Part shown: piece by piece, positions 18,823 to 31,531 of the stretch
Position numbering within the stretch: position 1 is the stretch's first letter
How the letters are laid out: every line of letters starts with the position of its first letter
NCBI RefSeq assembly: GCF_004217285.1
Contig: NZ_SHKS01000002.1
Coordinates: 558,001 to 622,000 of the forward strand
Length of the DNA: 64,000 bases
Reading direction: 5' to 3'
DNA from: Streptomyces sp. BK239
GTDB lineage: Bacteria; Actinomycetota; Actinomycetes; Streptomycetales; Streptomycetaceae
Program-made: the position numbers and the translations under genes
Notes under the pieces: model-generated
The model's database searches: none
The model's input: only the letters and a program-made list of their open reading frames with translations
What the model was told of the DNA's origin: nothing

Positions 18823-19578
18823 GTGCTCGTACTCGCCCACATCAGCGACCTGCACCTGGACGGGAGCGCGCGGGCCACCGAACGCGCCGAGCGGGTGCGG
18901 GACCGGCTCTGGAGCCTGCCGGGCCGTTTGGACGCCCTGCTGGTCACCGGCGACATCGCCGACCACGGGGCGGAGGACGAGTACGAGGAGGCGGCCCGCA
19001 TCCTCGGGCTGCGCGACGGCGGCGCGCCCTTCCCGGTGCTCACCTGCCCGGGCAACCACGACAGCCGCGCCCCCTACCGCAAGGCCCTCCTCGGCCGGCC
19101 CGCAGGCGACGGCCCTCTCGACAGCGTCCACGTCTTCGACGACGCCGCCGTGCTGATGTGCGACTCCAGCATCCCGGGCGAGGACGACGGCGCGCTGGCG
19201 GACGAGACGTACGACTGGATCGAGGAGACCCTCGACGAACTGGGCGGGGACCTGCCGGCGCTCCTCGCCTTCCACCACCCGCCCGTGGCCGTGCACCACC
19301 CCCTCCCCGACTCGTTCCGGCTGGGCGACCCCGGCCGGCTCGCGGCCCTGCTGGAACGCCGGCCGGAGATCGCCGGGATCATCACCGGCCACGCCCACAC
19401 CCCGGCCGCGACCGTCTTCGCCGGGCGTCCGCTGATCGTGGGGCCCGGAGTGACGTGGACGCTGCGGCTGCCCTGGGAAGGCGAGCCGGTCGCCGACCGG
19501 GACGCGCCGGTCGGCCTCGCCTTCCACGTCCTGGACGACGACCGCAGGCTCACCAGCCACTTCCGTACGGTCGCCTGA
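18823..19578 (+). CDS. Calcineurin-like metallophosphoesterase (CpdA/3',5'-cyclic nucleotide PDE type)
   Basis: GTG 18823, with GGAGG nine bases upstream, gives 251 residues. The metal-binding set is complete: Asp9 and His11 (ISDLHLD), Asp44 (VTGDIAD), Asn79-His80 (CPGNHD), a later HH in AFHHPPV and GHAHTP. This pattern is that of class III cyclic-nucleotide phosphodiesterases and related phosphoesterases. No export signal. An upstream palindrome may control it. The substrate could be cAMP, but other phosphodiesters are possible. Confidence 0.85.
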   Translation: MLVLAHISDLHLDGSARATERAERVRDRLWSLPGRLDALLVTGDIADHGAEDEYEEAARILGLRDGGAPFPVLTCPGNHDSRAPYRKALLGRPAGDGPLDSVHVFDDAAVLMCDSSIPGEDDGALADETYDWIEETLDELGGDLPALLAFHHPPVAVHHPLPDSFRLGDPGRLAALLERRPEIAGIITGHAHTPAATVFAGRPLIVGPGVTWTLRLPWEGEPVADRDAPVGLAFHVLDDDRRLTSHFRTVA

Positions 19579-19593
19579 CGCCCCCCTCCCGGC

Positions 19594-20256
19594 TCAGACC
19601 ACCACACCGAGGACCAGCGACAACCGCCGCTGCCCGCCGTTGCTCTGACATACCGTCATGTCGATCCTCCGTCCCGGCCCGGCCCGTTCGACCGCCCGGG
19701 CGAGATCCGTCGCCGAGTCGATCCGGGTCCGGCCCAACGTCAGCAGCACGTCCCCGCGCACCAGGCCGGCCGTGTAACCGGGGCCCGGGACGTGCACGGC
19801 GACGACCCGTGCGCCCCGCTTCCCCCCGTCCACGACTTCGAGACCCAGGCTGGCGCGCGCGCCGTCCCGGGCGGTGACCGAAGCCCCGGACCCGCCGGGC
19901 GACCTGGAGCCGACCGGCGCGGACAGGACGCCCGGTCTCCCGTCCCCGGCCGGTTCGCCCGGCGTCCGTGACGCCTCCCGCGCGATCTGGTCCCGCAGTT
20001 CCCCCAGCTCCCTCATCGCGACCACGCTCGTCCCGAGCGCGCCGAGGGCCACTCCGGACAGGACCAGGACAACCCCGGCGAAGAGGCCGCACAGCAGGGA
20101 GGCGGGCCCCCGGCCCGGGTGCCCCCCGGTGTGGGGCCGGTGGTCGACGCGGCCCTCCGCACCCGCCCCGGCGTCCCCACCGACCCCGCCGGCTCCGCCG
20201 CCGTCGTCGGGCTCCTGACCGGGAAGTGGCCTGGGACGCAACACGATCTGTTCCAT
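19594..20256 (-). CDS. Membrane-anchored PDZ-domain protein
   Basis: The 220-residue protein has a Gly/Asp-rich cytosolic N-terminus, one transmembrane segment (about residues 54-80, LLCGLFAGVVLVLSGVALGALGTSVVA), a short linker and a C-terminal PDZ domain (about 137-215) with PGPGYTAGLVRGDVLLTLGRTRIDSATDLARAVE. No protease domain is present, so it is probably a scaffold or the separated PDZ half of a secretory protease system. GGAGGAGAA directly precedes ATG. It is convergent with the phosphoesterase and lies just downstream of geosmin synthase, 20 bp away in the same direction. Confidence 0.8.
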   Translation of the reverse strand: MEQIVLRPRPLPGQEPDDGGGAGGVGGDAGAGAEGRVDHRPHTGGHPGRGPASLLCGLFAGVVLVLSGVALGALGTSVVAMRELGELRDQIAREASRTPGEPAGDGRPGVLSAPVGSRSPGGSGASVTARDGARASLGLEVVDGGKRGARVVAVHVPGPGYTAGLVRGDVLLTLGRTRIDSATDLARAVERAGPGRRIDMTVCQSNGGQRRLSLVLGVVV

Positions 20257-20276
20257 TTCTCCTCCGGCCGGCGCGC

Positions 20277-22454
<2,178 letters not shown>

Positions 22455-22568
22455 CTACCCGCAAGCTCCGGGGGCCATCCGCGGGGCGGCGCACGGTCAC
22501 ACCATCGCGTGAACCGGGCGGGAATGCTTACCTTTCGTGGCCCACGTGAGGTGCGACGGCGGGGCCGG

Positions 22569-23762
22569 TCAGGTCCTGGCCTGGATCAGGGCGCGGGTTC
22601 CGGCGGTGCGCCAGCGCTGACCCTCCGAGGCGTCCAGGGCCTCCTCGGTGGCGGCCGAAAGACCCGTGATCACATCCGACTTGAGCGTGCGCAGGGCGAC
22701 GACCGGGCCGGGGAAGTGGGCGGTGACGTCCGCGAAGGGGGTCGTGGGCGGCCAGAGCCGGTCGCCCACCAGACGGCGGTAGTTGAGGTCGCCCTTCATG
22801 ATCGTGAGGGTGGCGGCGGCGAACTCCGCCCGCAGGTCGCCGGGCATCTCGGCGTAGGGCAGCGGCGCGGCGGCGAAGGGGTGGGCGCGCAGTGCGAGGG
22901 TGCCGTCGGCCATCGCGGCCCACAGCCGGCGCCCGTACGCGGCGGCCTCGCCCGGGGCGGCGGTCAGCGCGCGCAGCGCGTCGACGACGTCCGCGGTGGT
23001 GGCGTCGGAGACGTAGTAGGGGTACGGCTTGACGTACAGGACGACCCGCCCGGTCCGCCCGTGGGCGAGGAGGTGGGCGGCGAGAAGGAGGTCGGGGACG
23101 AGTTCGCGGCCCGCGTTGTCGGCGACCAGACACAGGGTGCCGGAGGCGCCCGAGGTGGCGGGCAGCAGCGACCAGAGGGCCTCGCTGTCGTCGGCGACCA
23201 GTCCGGGCGCCGCGGCCCGGTGCCGGGCGTCCGCGTCGGAGAGGCGGAAGCCGAGGTCCGCGCGGTTCCCCCAGAGCGAACCGTGCAGCAGGGCCCGCGC
23301 CCGCTCGTCGGCCGGGCGGGTGGCCAGTCCGTCGAGCGCGGCCAGCTCCTGACCGGTCTCGGGCGCTTCCAGCTCGGCCAGCTTGAACGGACGGAACGGG
23401 TCGACGCCTTGCCAGGGTCCGTCGCCGAAGTAGCCGACGGCTTGGAGGAGTCGCCGGTAGAAGTAACTCTCCGCCCACAGCCACGGGATGTCGTGCCAGG
23501 AGCGCCCGACGTGGGCGTCGAGCCCCCAGCTCCGCCAGCGCTCCCGGTCGTGGGCGTCCTCGGGCAGCGGCGGGACGACGCCGTCGGCGCAGCTCTCCAG
23601 CAGCGCGTCCAACGCCCCGCGCACCGCGGGATCGTAGGGGAACGCCTCGCGGACCTGCCGGATGATCGCGGGGTGCCGCTCGGCGAGCACGCCGTGCGGG
23701 AAGGAGCCGGGCGTGTCTCCGAGGATCACGGGCGGGACGTCGTCGTCGGACATACGGATCAC
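22569..23762 (-). CDS. ARMT1-like damage-control phosphatase (DUF89 family)
   Basis: The 397-residue protein shows the subfamily-III DUF89 motifs: Asp-Asn-Ala-Gly in VADNAGRELVPDLLL, KGDLNYRRLVGDRLW and LRTLKSDV. These form a metal-dependent phosphatase site acting on damaged or surplus phosphometabolites such as sugar phosphates; some homologues were first called O-methyltransferases. Start is GTG 23762, with ATG 23753 an alternative. It starts 18 bp after the cprB stop in the same direction, so the two are very likely co-transcribed. It lies between the gamma-butyrolactone receptor and geosmin synthase. Confidence 0.85.
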   Translation of the reverse strand: MIRMSDDDVPPVILGDTPGSFPHGVLAERHPAIIRQVREAFPYDPAVRGALDALLESCADGVVPPLPEDAHDRERWRSWGLDAHVGRSWHDIPWLWAESYFYRRLLQAVGYFGDGPWQGVDPFRPFKLAELEAPETGQELAALDGLATRPADERARALLHGSLWGNRADLGFRLSDADARHRAAAPGLVADDSEALWSLLPATSGASGTLCLVADNAGRELVPDLLLAAHLLAHGRTGRVVLYVKPYPYYVSDATTADVVDALRALTAAPGEAAAYGRRLWAAMADGTLALRAHPFAAAPLPYAEMPGDLRAEFAAATLTIMKGDLNYRRLVGDRLWPPTTPFADVTAHFPGPVVALRTLKSDVITGLSAATEEALDASEGQRWRTAGTRALIQART

Positions 23763-23780
23763 GGTATCGCGGCCGCCGGC

Positions 23781-24431
23781 TCACACCACGGCCATGACCT
23801 CGTGCTCCAGGCGGGCCGCCAGGGTCAGGTAGCGGGGGCGGCGAGGGACCGGGACCAGGCCCCGGATCAGCACGTGCCACATCTCCGCCGTGCGGCGCGG
23901 GAGGCGGGCGGCCGGTTCCCGGGAGCGGCCGACGACGCGGGTGCCGACGAAGAAGCAGACCAGTGAGTGGGCGACGGCGTCGACGTCGACGTCAGGGTGG
24001 ATGTCGGCCTCTCTGACCGCGCCGGCGAGCCGCCGGTCGACCAGGTCCCGCCACTCCGCGAAGGGGTGCGGCAGGGGCGGCCGGATCGCGACGCCTCCGG
24101 TGGCGAGCCGCAGGCCGGCGCGGGTGATCGGCCCCTCGACGGACAGCCGCGCCATGCCGAAGGTGAGACGCATCAGCGCTTCCAGGGAGGAGCAGCCCCG
24201 CTCGTCGATCTCACCGGCGACCCGGCGGGAGGCCTCGGACTGCAGCTCGAGGATGGCGTGGGCGAGGTCCTCCTTGGCCGCGAAGTGGAAGTAGAGCGCG
24301 CCCTTGGTGACACGGGCGTGCTCGACGATGTCACTGAGGCTGGTGGACTCGTAGCCGTGCCGGTCGAACAGCTCGGCCGCGGCCCTGATGATCGTCGCGC
24401 GGGTCTGTTCGGCGCGTAACTGCCTCGCCAT
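23781..24431 (-). CDS. cprB: Gamma-butyrolactone receptor-type TetR regulator CprB
   Basis: The 216-residue repressor opens MARQLRAEQTRATII and continues GALYFHFAAKEDLAHAILE, SSLEALMRLTFGMARL and RPPLPHPF, which is near identical to my memory of S. coelicolor CprB, an ArpA-family receptor. Residues about 8-55 form the helix-turn-helix; the rest binds ligand and dimerises. Codon 5 is TTA (bases 24417-24419), a strong hint of bldA control. A 22-bp palindrome lies 22-43 bp upstream of the start, fitting autorepression. It is downstream of the afsA homologue and co-directional with it, and is probably co-transcribed with the ARMT1-like gene. Confidence 0.93.
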   Translation of the reverse strand: MARQLRAEQTRATIIRAAAELFDRHGYESTSLSDIVEHARVTKGALYFHFAAKEDLAHAILELQSEASRRVAGEIDERGCSSLEALMRLTFGMARLSVEGPITRAGLRLATGGVAIRPPLPHPFAEWRDLVDRRLAGAVREADIHPDVDVDAVAHSLVCFFVGTRVVGRSREPAARLPRRTAEMWHVLIRGLVPVPRRPRYLTLAARLEHEVMAVV

Positions 24432-24452
24432 CGCCTGGCACTCCTGGCTGTA

Positions 24453-24474
24453 AAGAACGGGTCATGCCGTTTGT
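24453..24474. promoter_or_regulatory. Autoregulatory-element-like palindrome upstream of cprB
   Basis: AAGAACGG-GTCATG-CCGTTTGT is an inverted repeat (6 of 8 arm positions pair) 22-43 bp before the cprB start. The CCGTTTGT half closely resembles half-sites bound by ArpA/CprB receptors, and the spacing and GGG...CC core resemble the selected CprB consensus as I remember it. Confidence 0.6.
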
Positions 24475-24498
24475 TTCCTGCCTCCTGTACACCATAAC

Positions 24499-25401
24499 TC
24501 ACCGCGCCGCGGTGGCCACCAGGCATTCGAAGACCGTCGACTCCCCCTGTACGCCGACCACTTGCACCCCGTCCCGGGGTCCGTCCCGCGCCTCTATCCA
24601 GACGGGTTCGTCCAGCTCGGCGTACTGGTGGAAGCGCGCCCGGTAGGCCACCGGGGGGTGTTCGGCGCCGGTGCGCAGACGGGCCGCCTGGCGGGCCGCC
24701 TCCAGCAGGAGCATGCCCGGCACATGGTCGAGCGGATGGTCGAAGAAAACGGGGTGTGCGGTATCGACCCTGAGCTGCCAGCGGTCCCGGCTCCCCGCTC
24801 CGGCCAGGACGACGTCCGCGGCCAGAGCCCGGCCGACGCCGGCGGCGGCCACCGCCTCGGGCACGGGAACGGTGGTCACGCCGCCCGGGGTGCGGCCGCC
24901 GCGCAGCCTGCGGTAGACGCGGGCGCTGACGGAACTGAAGGCGACGTCGGCGGTGGCCACGGGGTCGCCGTCGCGCAGGACGCGCGCGCTGTAGCGCACC
25001 GCGGCGGGGCGCCGGCCCCGGTACCGGACGTCGGTGAAGGCGAGTTCGACCTCCGGTTCGGCGGGCAGCGGTCCGACGCCCAACTTCCCTGCTACCGTGG
25101 CGATCCGGAACTCCTGGAGCACGAAATGGTGGTCCAGCGGCACGTCGTACTCGGTGTGCGCGACCAGGGTGCCGCTCTGCCGGACGGTTTCGACGACGAG
25201 CAGCGGATCGTAGGCCGACCGGTCGCAGGACACGTGCACGGGGTGGACGCGGGGCCACTGGGCCGAGACCGAGAAGCGGTCGGTTCCGGTGCGCCGCCAA
25301 CCGGTGAGGAACGTCTCGGCGACGGCGGCGCGGTGCACGAGTTGCCGGGCGACGGTCGCCGTGAGGGACGGGGCGTCGGCTGGCTGCCGCGGTCGAGTCA
25401 T
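24499..25401 (-). CDS. AfsA/ScbA-family gamma-butyrolactone biosynthesis protein
   Basis: The start is ATG 25401 (after GGGGGAAGAGAG), giving 300 residues; a longer frame has no ribosome site. It has two hot-dog repeats: the first with AYDPLLVVETVRQSGTLVAHTEYDVPLDHHFVLQEF, the second with TAHPVFFDHPLDHVPGMLLLEAARQAAR. The spaced pattern HHF...HPVFFDHPLDHVPGM is diagnostic of AfsA. AfsA condenses an acyl-ACP beta-keto acid with dihydroxyacetone phosphate, the first committed step to A-factor-type hormones. It is divergent from an ScbR-type receptor and followed by cprB. No reductase (barS1/scbB type) gene is adjacent. Confidence 0.92.
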   Translation of the reverse strand: MTRPRQPADAPSLTATVARQLVHRAAVAETFLTGWRRTGTDRFSVSAQWPRVHPVHVSCDRSAYDPLLVVETVRQSGTLVAHTEYDVPLDHHFVLQEFRIATVAGKLGVGPLPAEPEVELAFTDVRYRGRRPAAVRYSARVLRDGDPVATADVAFSSVSARVYRRLRGGRTPGGVTTVPVPEAVAAAGVGRALAADVVLAGAGSRDRWQLRVDTAHPVFFDHPLDHVPGMLLLEAARQAARLRTGAEHPPVAYRARFHQYAELDEPVWIEARDGPRDGVQVVGVQGESTVFECLVATAAR

Positions 25402-25463
25402 CTCTCTTCCCCCGGGTCGGCCATGGCAGACGGAGATCCGTCCGCTTCGTCGAGCGTTAGAGT

Positions 25464-25481
25464 ACGAGGCGACCGGTTTGT
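25464..25481. promoter_or_regulatory. Autoregulatory-element-like site between afsA homologue and ScbR-type gene
   Basis: ACGAGGCG-AC-CGGTTTGT matches the ACAAACCG-NN-CGGTTTGT palindrome of ArpA/ScbR-family operators with a perfect right half and three mismatches in the left half. It is near the middle of the 173-bp divergent promoter region. A second small inverted repeat, GACGGA-GA-TCCGTC, lies at 25429-25442. Confidence 0.6.
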
Positions 25482-25574
25482 TTTTCAATGAGATCAGTCG
25501 ACGGCATCCCATGAACGGGCCGCGCCCGCGCACGATCGCGGGTGAGGTCAACTCGCCGCCGTGAAGGGGCTGTT

Positions 25575-26222
25575 ATGGCAAGACAGGAGCGCGCGATCAG
25601 GACGCGGAGAGCGATCCTGGAAGCGGCCGGCGCGGTCTTCGACGAGTACGGCTACGCCTCCACCACCATCGCGATGGTCCTGGAGCGCGCCGACGTCACC
25701 AAAGGCGCCTTGTACTTCCACTTCCCGTCGAAGGAGGCGCTCGCGCGGGCGGTGCTGAGCGAGCAGGTTCCCTTCGGGGCGGTCCCGCCGCAGCCGTGCA
25801 GGCTCCAGGAGATCGTCGACATGACGTTCGTCGTGGGCCAGCGGCTGCGCGACAACGCCTTGTTGAGGGGCAGCATGCGGCTCGCGGTGGACCAGGAGAC
25901 GCCTTCGGGCGTGGACCACGCCGAGCCGTTCCTGCAGTGGGCGCGCCGGTTGACCGAGCTGCTCGAACAGGCCGGGGAGAAAGGCGAGTTGCTGCCCACG
26001 GTACGGGCGGCGGCGACGGTCGAGCTGCTGGTGGGCTCCTTCACCGGCATCCAGTTGATGTCGCGGGCGCTCACGGACCGGGCGGACCTCGGGGAGCGGC
26101 TGGCGGTGATGTGGTCCCACATCCTGCCGAGCATCGCCGTGCCGGGGCTGCTGCCCGGCCTCGACACCCGGGCCGACCGGGGGGTCCGGGTGCTGGCCTC
26201 GTTGGAGCGCGCGGCTTCCTGA
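25575..26222 (+). CDS. ScbR/ArpA-type gamma-butyrolactone receptor (TetR family)
   Basis: ATG 25575, preceded by AAGGGG, gives 215 residues; a longer frame from 25542 lacks a ribosome site. The N-terminus MARQERAIRTRRAILEAAGAVFDEYGYASTTI and helix-turn-helix TKGALYFHFPSKEALARAVL resemble ScbR. RLQEIVDMTFVVGQRLRDN and GELLPTV match the ligand domain of receptors. It should repress the divergent afsA homologue and itself until a butyrolactone binds, by analogy with ScbR/ScbA. It is distinct from CprB, so two receptors flank one synthase. A strong hairpin follows the stop. Confidence 0.9.
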   Translation: MARQERAIRTRRAILEAAGAVFDEYGYASTTIAMVLERADVTKGALYFHFPSKEALARAVLSEQVPFGAVPPQPCRLQEIVDMTFVVGQRLRDNALLRGSMRLAVDQETPSGVDHAEPFLQWARRLTELLEQAGEKGELLPTVRAAATVELLVGSFTGIQLMSRALTDRADLGERLAVMWSHILPSIAVPGLLPGLDTRADRGVRVLASLERAAS

Positions 26223-26275
26223 GGGGGCCTCGCACGGCGCCGGTCCGGGGCGCACGGCCCGCGAGCGGACGTGCG

Positions 26276-26313
26276 GCGGGCCGGCCGGTGTCCATCCACA
26301 CCGGCCGGCCCGC
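26276..26313. terminator. Bidirectional hairpin terminator
   Basis: A perfect 16-bp stem (GCGGGCCGGCCGGTGT / ACACCGGCCGGCCCGC) with a 6-nt loop lies between the convergent ScbR-type gene and the S8 protease gene. It has no T-tract but is extremely stable and serves both transcripts. Confidence 0.85.
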
Positions 26314-26346
26314 CCGTTCACCGGCAGCTCACGCTGCCCGGGCTGC

Positions 26347-28149
<1,803 letters not shown>

Positions 28150-28506
28150 CGGCGTGCCTTTCGTGGCCTGCTCCGGACAGGGCGGAGCGGCAGTCGATTC
28201 GCTTCGGCGTCGAAGCGGCGGGGGTGAATCGAAGAGCGACGCATGGGCCGGCCAGGCGGAGGAACCGCTCCTTGTAGGGGTCACCTGTGGGGCGGTTGTG
28301 GGGGAACGATAGGCAAAGGAATCGGCAAGCGGATACCGGGGAAACCCTCGATCGGGCCGGAACATCACCCTCGACGCCGTCAACTGGCCCGCGAATGGGC
28401 GGGTTTGCTCGGGTGAGACCCGGTGCGTGGGCGTGGTGAACGCGTCACACCGGTTCCCCGTACTGCACGGCAGACCGTATCCGCGCCGGCCGAGGAGACG
28501 TCCCCG
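28150..28506. other. Divergent promoter region between S8 protease and LPMO genes
   Basis: This 357-bp gap holds promoters for both exported enzymes. An inverted repeat CGCTTCG-GCGT-CGAAGCG (28200-28217) lies in the protease leader. I see no gene or known riboswitch in it. Confidence 0.5.
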
Positions 28507-29481
28507 ATGCCCCGCACGACCGCACACCGCACCGCCGCCCTGGCCGTCACCTCGCTCGGCCCGCTGCTTCTGGGCCTGTGGGCCGCGGGCCCCGCACAGG
28601 CGCACGGAGCGCCCACGGACCCGGCGAGCCGGGTGTACGCCTGCTCCCCCGACGGCGGCTCGGCGTCGCGTTCGGCCGCGTGCCGGGCCGCCGTGCGGGC
28701 GAACGGCGGGCAGCTGGGCGCCTGGGACAACCTGCGGGTCGCGAACGTGAACGGCCGGGACCGGCAGACGATCCCCGACGGCGAGCTGTGCAGCGGGGGT
28801 CTGTCCGCCTACAAGGGGCTGGACCTCGCGCGCGCCGACTGGCCGTCGACGCGGGTCGCGCCGGGCGGGACGCTGCGGATGACGTACGTCTCGACGATCC
28901 CGCACAAGGGCACGTTCAAGCTGTATCTGACGAAGCAGGGCTACGATCCCGCCAAGCCGCTGACCTGGTCAGATCTCCCGCAGCGTCCGTTCGCCGAGGT
29001 CAGGGACCCGGCGCTGACCGGTGGCGCCTACCGCTTCTCGGCGAAGCTGCCCGCCGACCGGACGGGGCGTCAGGTGCTGTACACCGTCTGGCAGAACAGC
29101 AGCACGCCGGACACGTACTACTCGTGCTCGGACGTGGTGTTCCCGGGGGCCGCGGCCTCCTCGCCGACCGCGCCCACGTCCACCGCCCCGTCCGCCGCGC
29201 CCACGCCGGCCGCGTCGGCCCCCGCGGCGGGCGGGGCCTCCGGGCGGCCGTCGGCGAGCCCCTCGGCGAGCGGCGGCCCCTCGACGGCGGCCGCGCCGGC
29301 GCGCGGGGGCGTCGGCGCGGGGAATCCCGCGGCCCCTGCCGCGGACACGGCGAGCACCCCGGTGGCGGATGCCACCGGGGCCGGTTCGGGGCCGTCCACG
29401 CCGCTCGTCGCGGGCGGCGCCGCGGCGGCACTGCTGCTCACCGGCGGCGTCGCCCTGGTACTGCGACTGCGACGGCGCTGA
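28507..29481 (+). CDS. AA10 lytic polysaccharide monooxygenase, membrane-anchored
   Basis: ATG 28507 (GAGGAG upstream) gives 324 residues. A 32-residue signal peptide ends A-Q-A, so mature protein begins with His33 (HGAPTDPASRVYAC), the N-terminal histidine of the copper brace; His133 in TIPHKGTFKLYLTK is the second ligand. The domain ends near residue 215 (YYSCSDVVF). A 90-residue Ser/Pro/Ala/Gly linker follows, then a hydrophobic helix and R-L-R-R-R, which would anchor it in the membrane. No LPxTG is present. AA10 enzymes oxidise chitin or cellulose. It probably stays at the cell surface. Divergent from the S8 protease. Confidence 0.92.
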   Translation: MPRTTAHRTAALAVTSLGPLLLGLWAAGPAQAHGAPTDPASRVYACSPDGGSASRSAACRAAVRANGGQLGAWDNLRVANVNGRDRQTIPDGELCSGGLSAYKGLDLARADWPSTRVAPGGTLRMTYVSTIPHKGTFKLYLTKQGYDPAKPLTWSDLPQRPFAEVRDPALTGGAYRFSAKLPADRTGRQVLYTVWQNSSTPDTYYSCSDVVFPGAAASSPTAPTSTAPSAAPTPAASAPAAGGASGRPSASPSASGGPSTAAAPARGGVGAGNPAAPAADTASTPVADATGAGSGPSTPLVAGGAAAALLLTGGVALVLRLRRR

Positions 29482-29517
29482 CGCGGACGGACCCGGTGAA
29501 CTCGTCGCTGCTTTCTA

Positions 29518-30165
<648 letters not shown>

Positions 30166-30451
30166 TCATTTCTGAAGTGGGGGGTCGTTCGGGGAAGTCG
30201 GCCGAACGAAGGGGATCGGGTGGGGGGTTGGGCGAACACGCTGGTCGTGGGAACAGAGGGGACGCGAGTCCGCGTCGGCCGGAACCGGCCCGTCACGCCT
30301 TCTCCGTACGTGACGGACCGGCAGCGGTGAGAGGCGTCGGACCCCACGGACAGGGGGGTGGTGGCCGTGGGCGGCGCCGGTGGACGAATGGGACTCGGGG
30401 CGCGGAAAGCCCGTGCTGGATGCCCGGGCGGGAATGCCGTTACTGACAGGA

Positions 30452-30482
30452 GGTCCGGCCGCCGGCTGACGGCGGCCGGACC
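30452..30482. other. Perfect 12-bp hairpin in the gap
   Basis: GGTCCGGCCGCC and its exact complement flank a 7-nt loop. No + strand gene lies just upstream and the nearest - strand gene starts downstream, so it is not an obvious terminator. It could end an unannotated small RNA or a read-through transcript. Confidence 0.5.
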
Positions 30483-30686
30483 CGTGTCCGGGAGCGCGGC
30501 CGATGTCACCACGCTGCGGATCCGGCGCCACGGATCCGGTCTGAGCCACGAGAGTTGTAGACCTGAGGGTCAGTCAACGTCAAGCATTTGAAGCCAAGTT
30601 GATGATCCATTCGACATAAACGCGCACCTGGGTGACAGTGTGGATCACAGGCGATACACAATGGACACCGTTTTTCCACATCTCCC

Positions 30687-30716
30687 TTGACCCCTGGGTG
30701 TAACCATCGGTAACTT
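30687..30716 (+). promoter_or_regulatory. Sigma-70-like promoter for DUF6230-DUF6114
   Basis: TTGACC (30687-30692), an 18-bp spacer and TAACTT (30711-30716) fit the HrdB-type consensus, about 147 bp upstream of the DUF6230 start in an AT-rich stretch. Confidence 0.45.
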
Positions 30717-30862
30717 CCGAAGAGGCTACTGACGCGTAACGGGTAAGCCCTTGCGACAACATCCGGGAGTTGTGAGGAGCGGTGCGCGACAGTCCGCTGT
30801 CCGCGCCAGGACAACGACGCCACTGAAGCCCAACCCGCATGACTATGCCCATGGGAGCAGAC

Positions 30863-31531
30863 ATGGCCTCGTCCCCGGACGTCACGTCGTCCGCCGACAA
30901 CACCCCCGAGAACCCCGAGAGCGGTCCGGCCGTAAGACGCGGCCGGGTCCGGCTTCGCCGGGCCGCCGTGATGGCGGTGCCCGCGACCTTCGTCGCGGCC
31001 GGCCTCGCGGTCCTGACCGCCCAGGGAGCGCTGGGTGTGCAGTTCGCTATTTCCGGTATGCCGTTCGTGGTCACCGCCGACAAGCTCGAGGGCGACGGCT
31101 TCGCCCAGTTCGGCGCGCTGGACCACATGATCGAGAACAGCCCCAACGAGGGCGACACCGGCGGCCAGGTGCTGGTCGTCACCTCGGTCGTGAAGAAGGG
31201 CAAGCTGACCAACCTGTGTCAGAGCGTCGACCTCGGCGGCATCCAGCTCGTCCTCACCGCGGGCGACAAGGGCACCAAGGTCGACGTGGAGAACCTGGCC
31301 ATCGACTCCGACGACATCACCGGTGACGCCGCCTTCAACAACATCGAGATCGGCCGCGACTCCAGCACCTTCGACAAGGTCGGCAAGCAGGGCCCGGCCG
31401 GCGTCTACGGCCAGCAGGCCGACAAGGTCGTCATCACCGACCTCTACCAGCACAACTACGCCGCCACCGCGGCCGTGTTCAAGCTCCCCGACCTCCACAT
31501 GAGGTTCGGGGGCAAGGGCTGCCCGCAGTGA
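30863..31531 (+). CDS. DUF6230 family membrane-anchored protein
   Basis: ATG 30863 is chosen because GGGAG lies five bases upstream; two earlier ATGs add up to 8 residues. The 222-residue product has a charged N-terminus, one transmembrane or signal segment (about residues 35-60, AAVMAVPATFVAAGLAVLTAQGALG) and a conserved extracellular domain (SGMPFVVTADKLEGDGFAQFGALDHM, HMRFGGKGCPQ). It recalls DUF6230, a Streptomyces family of unknown function usually next to DUF6114. The stop overlaps the next GTG start (GTGA), so the two are translationally coupled. Confidence 0.8.
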   Translation: MASSPDVTSSADNTPENPESGPAVRRGRVRLRRAAVMAVPATFVAAGLAVLTAQGALGVQFAISGMPFVVTADKLEGDGFAQFGALDHMIENSPNEGDTGGQVLVVTSVVKKGKLTNLCQSVDLGGIQLVLTAGDKGTKVDVENLAIDSDDITGDAAFNNIEIGRDSSTFDKVGKQGPAGVYGQQADKVVITDLYQHNYAATAAVFKLPDLHMRFGGKGCPQ

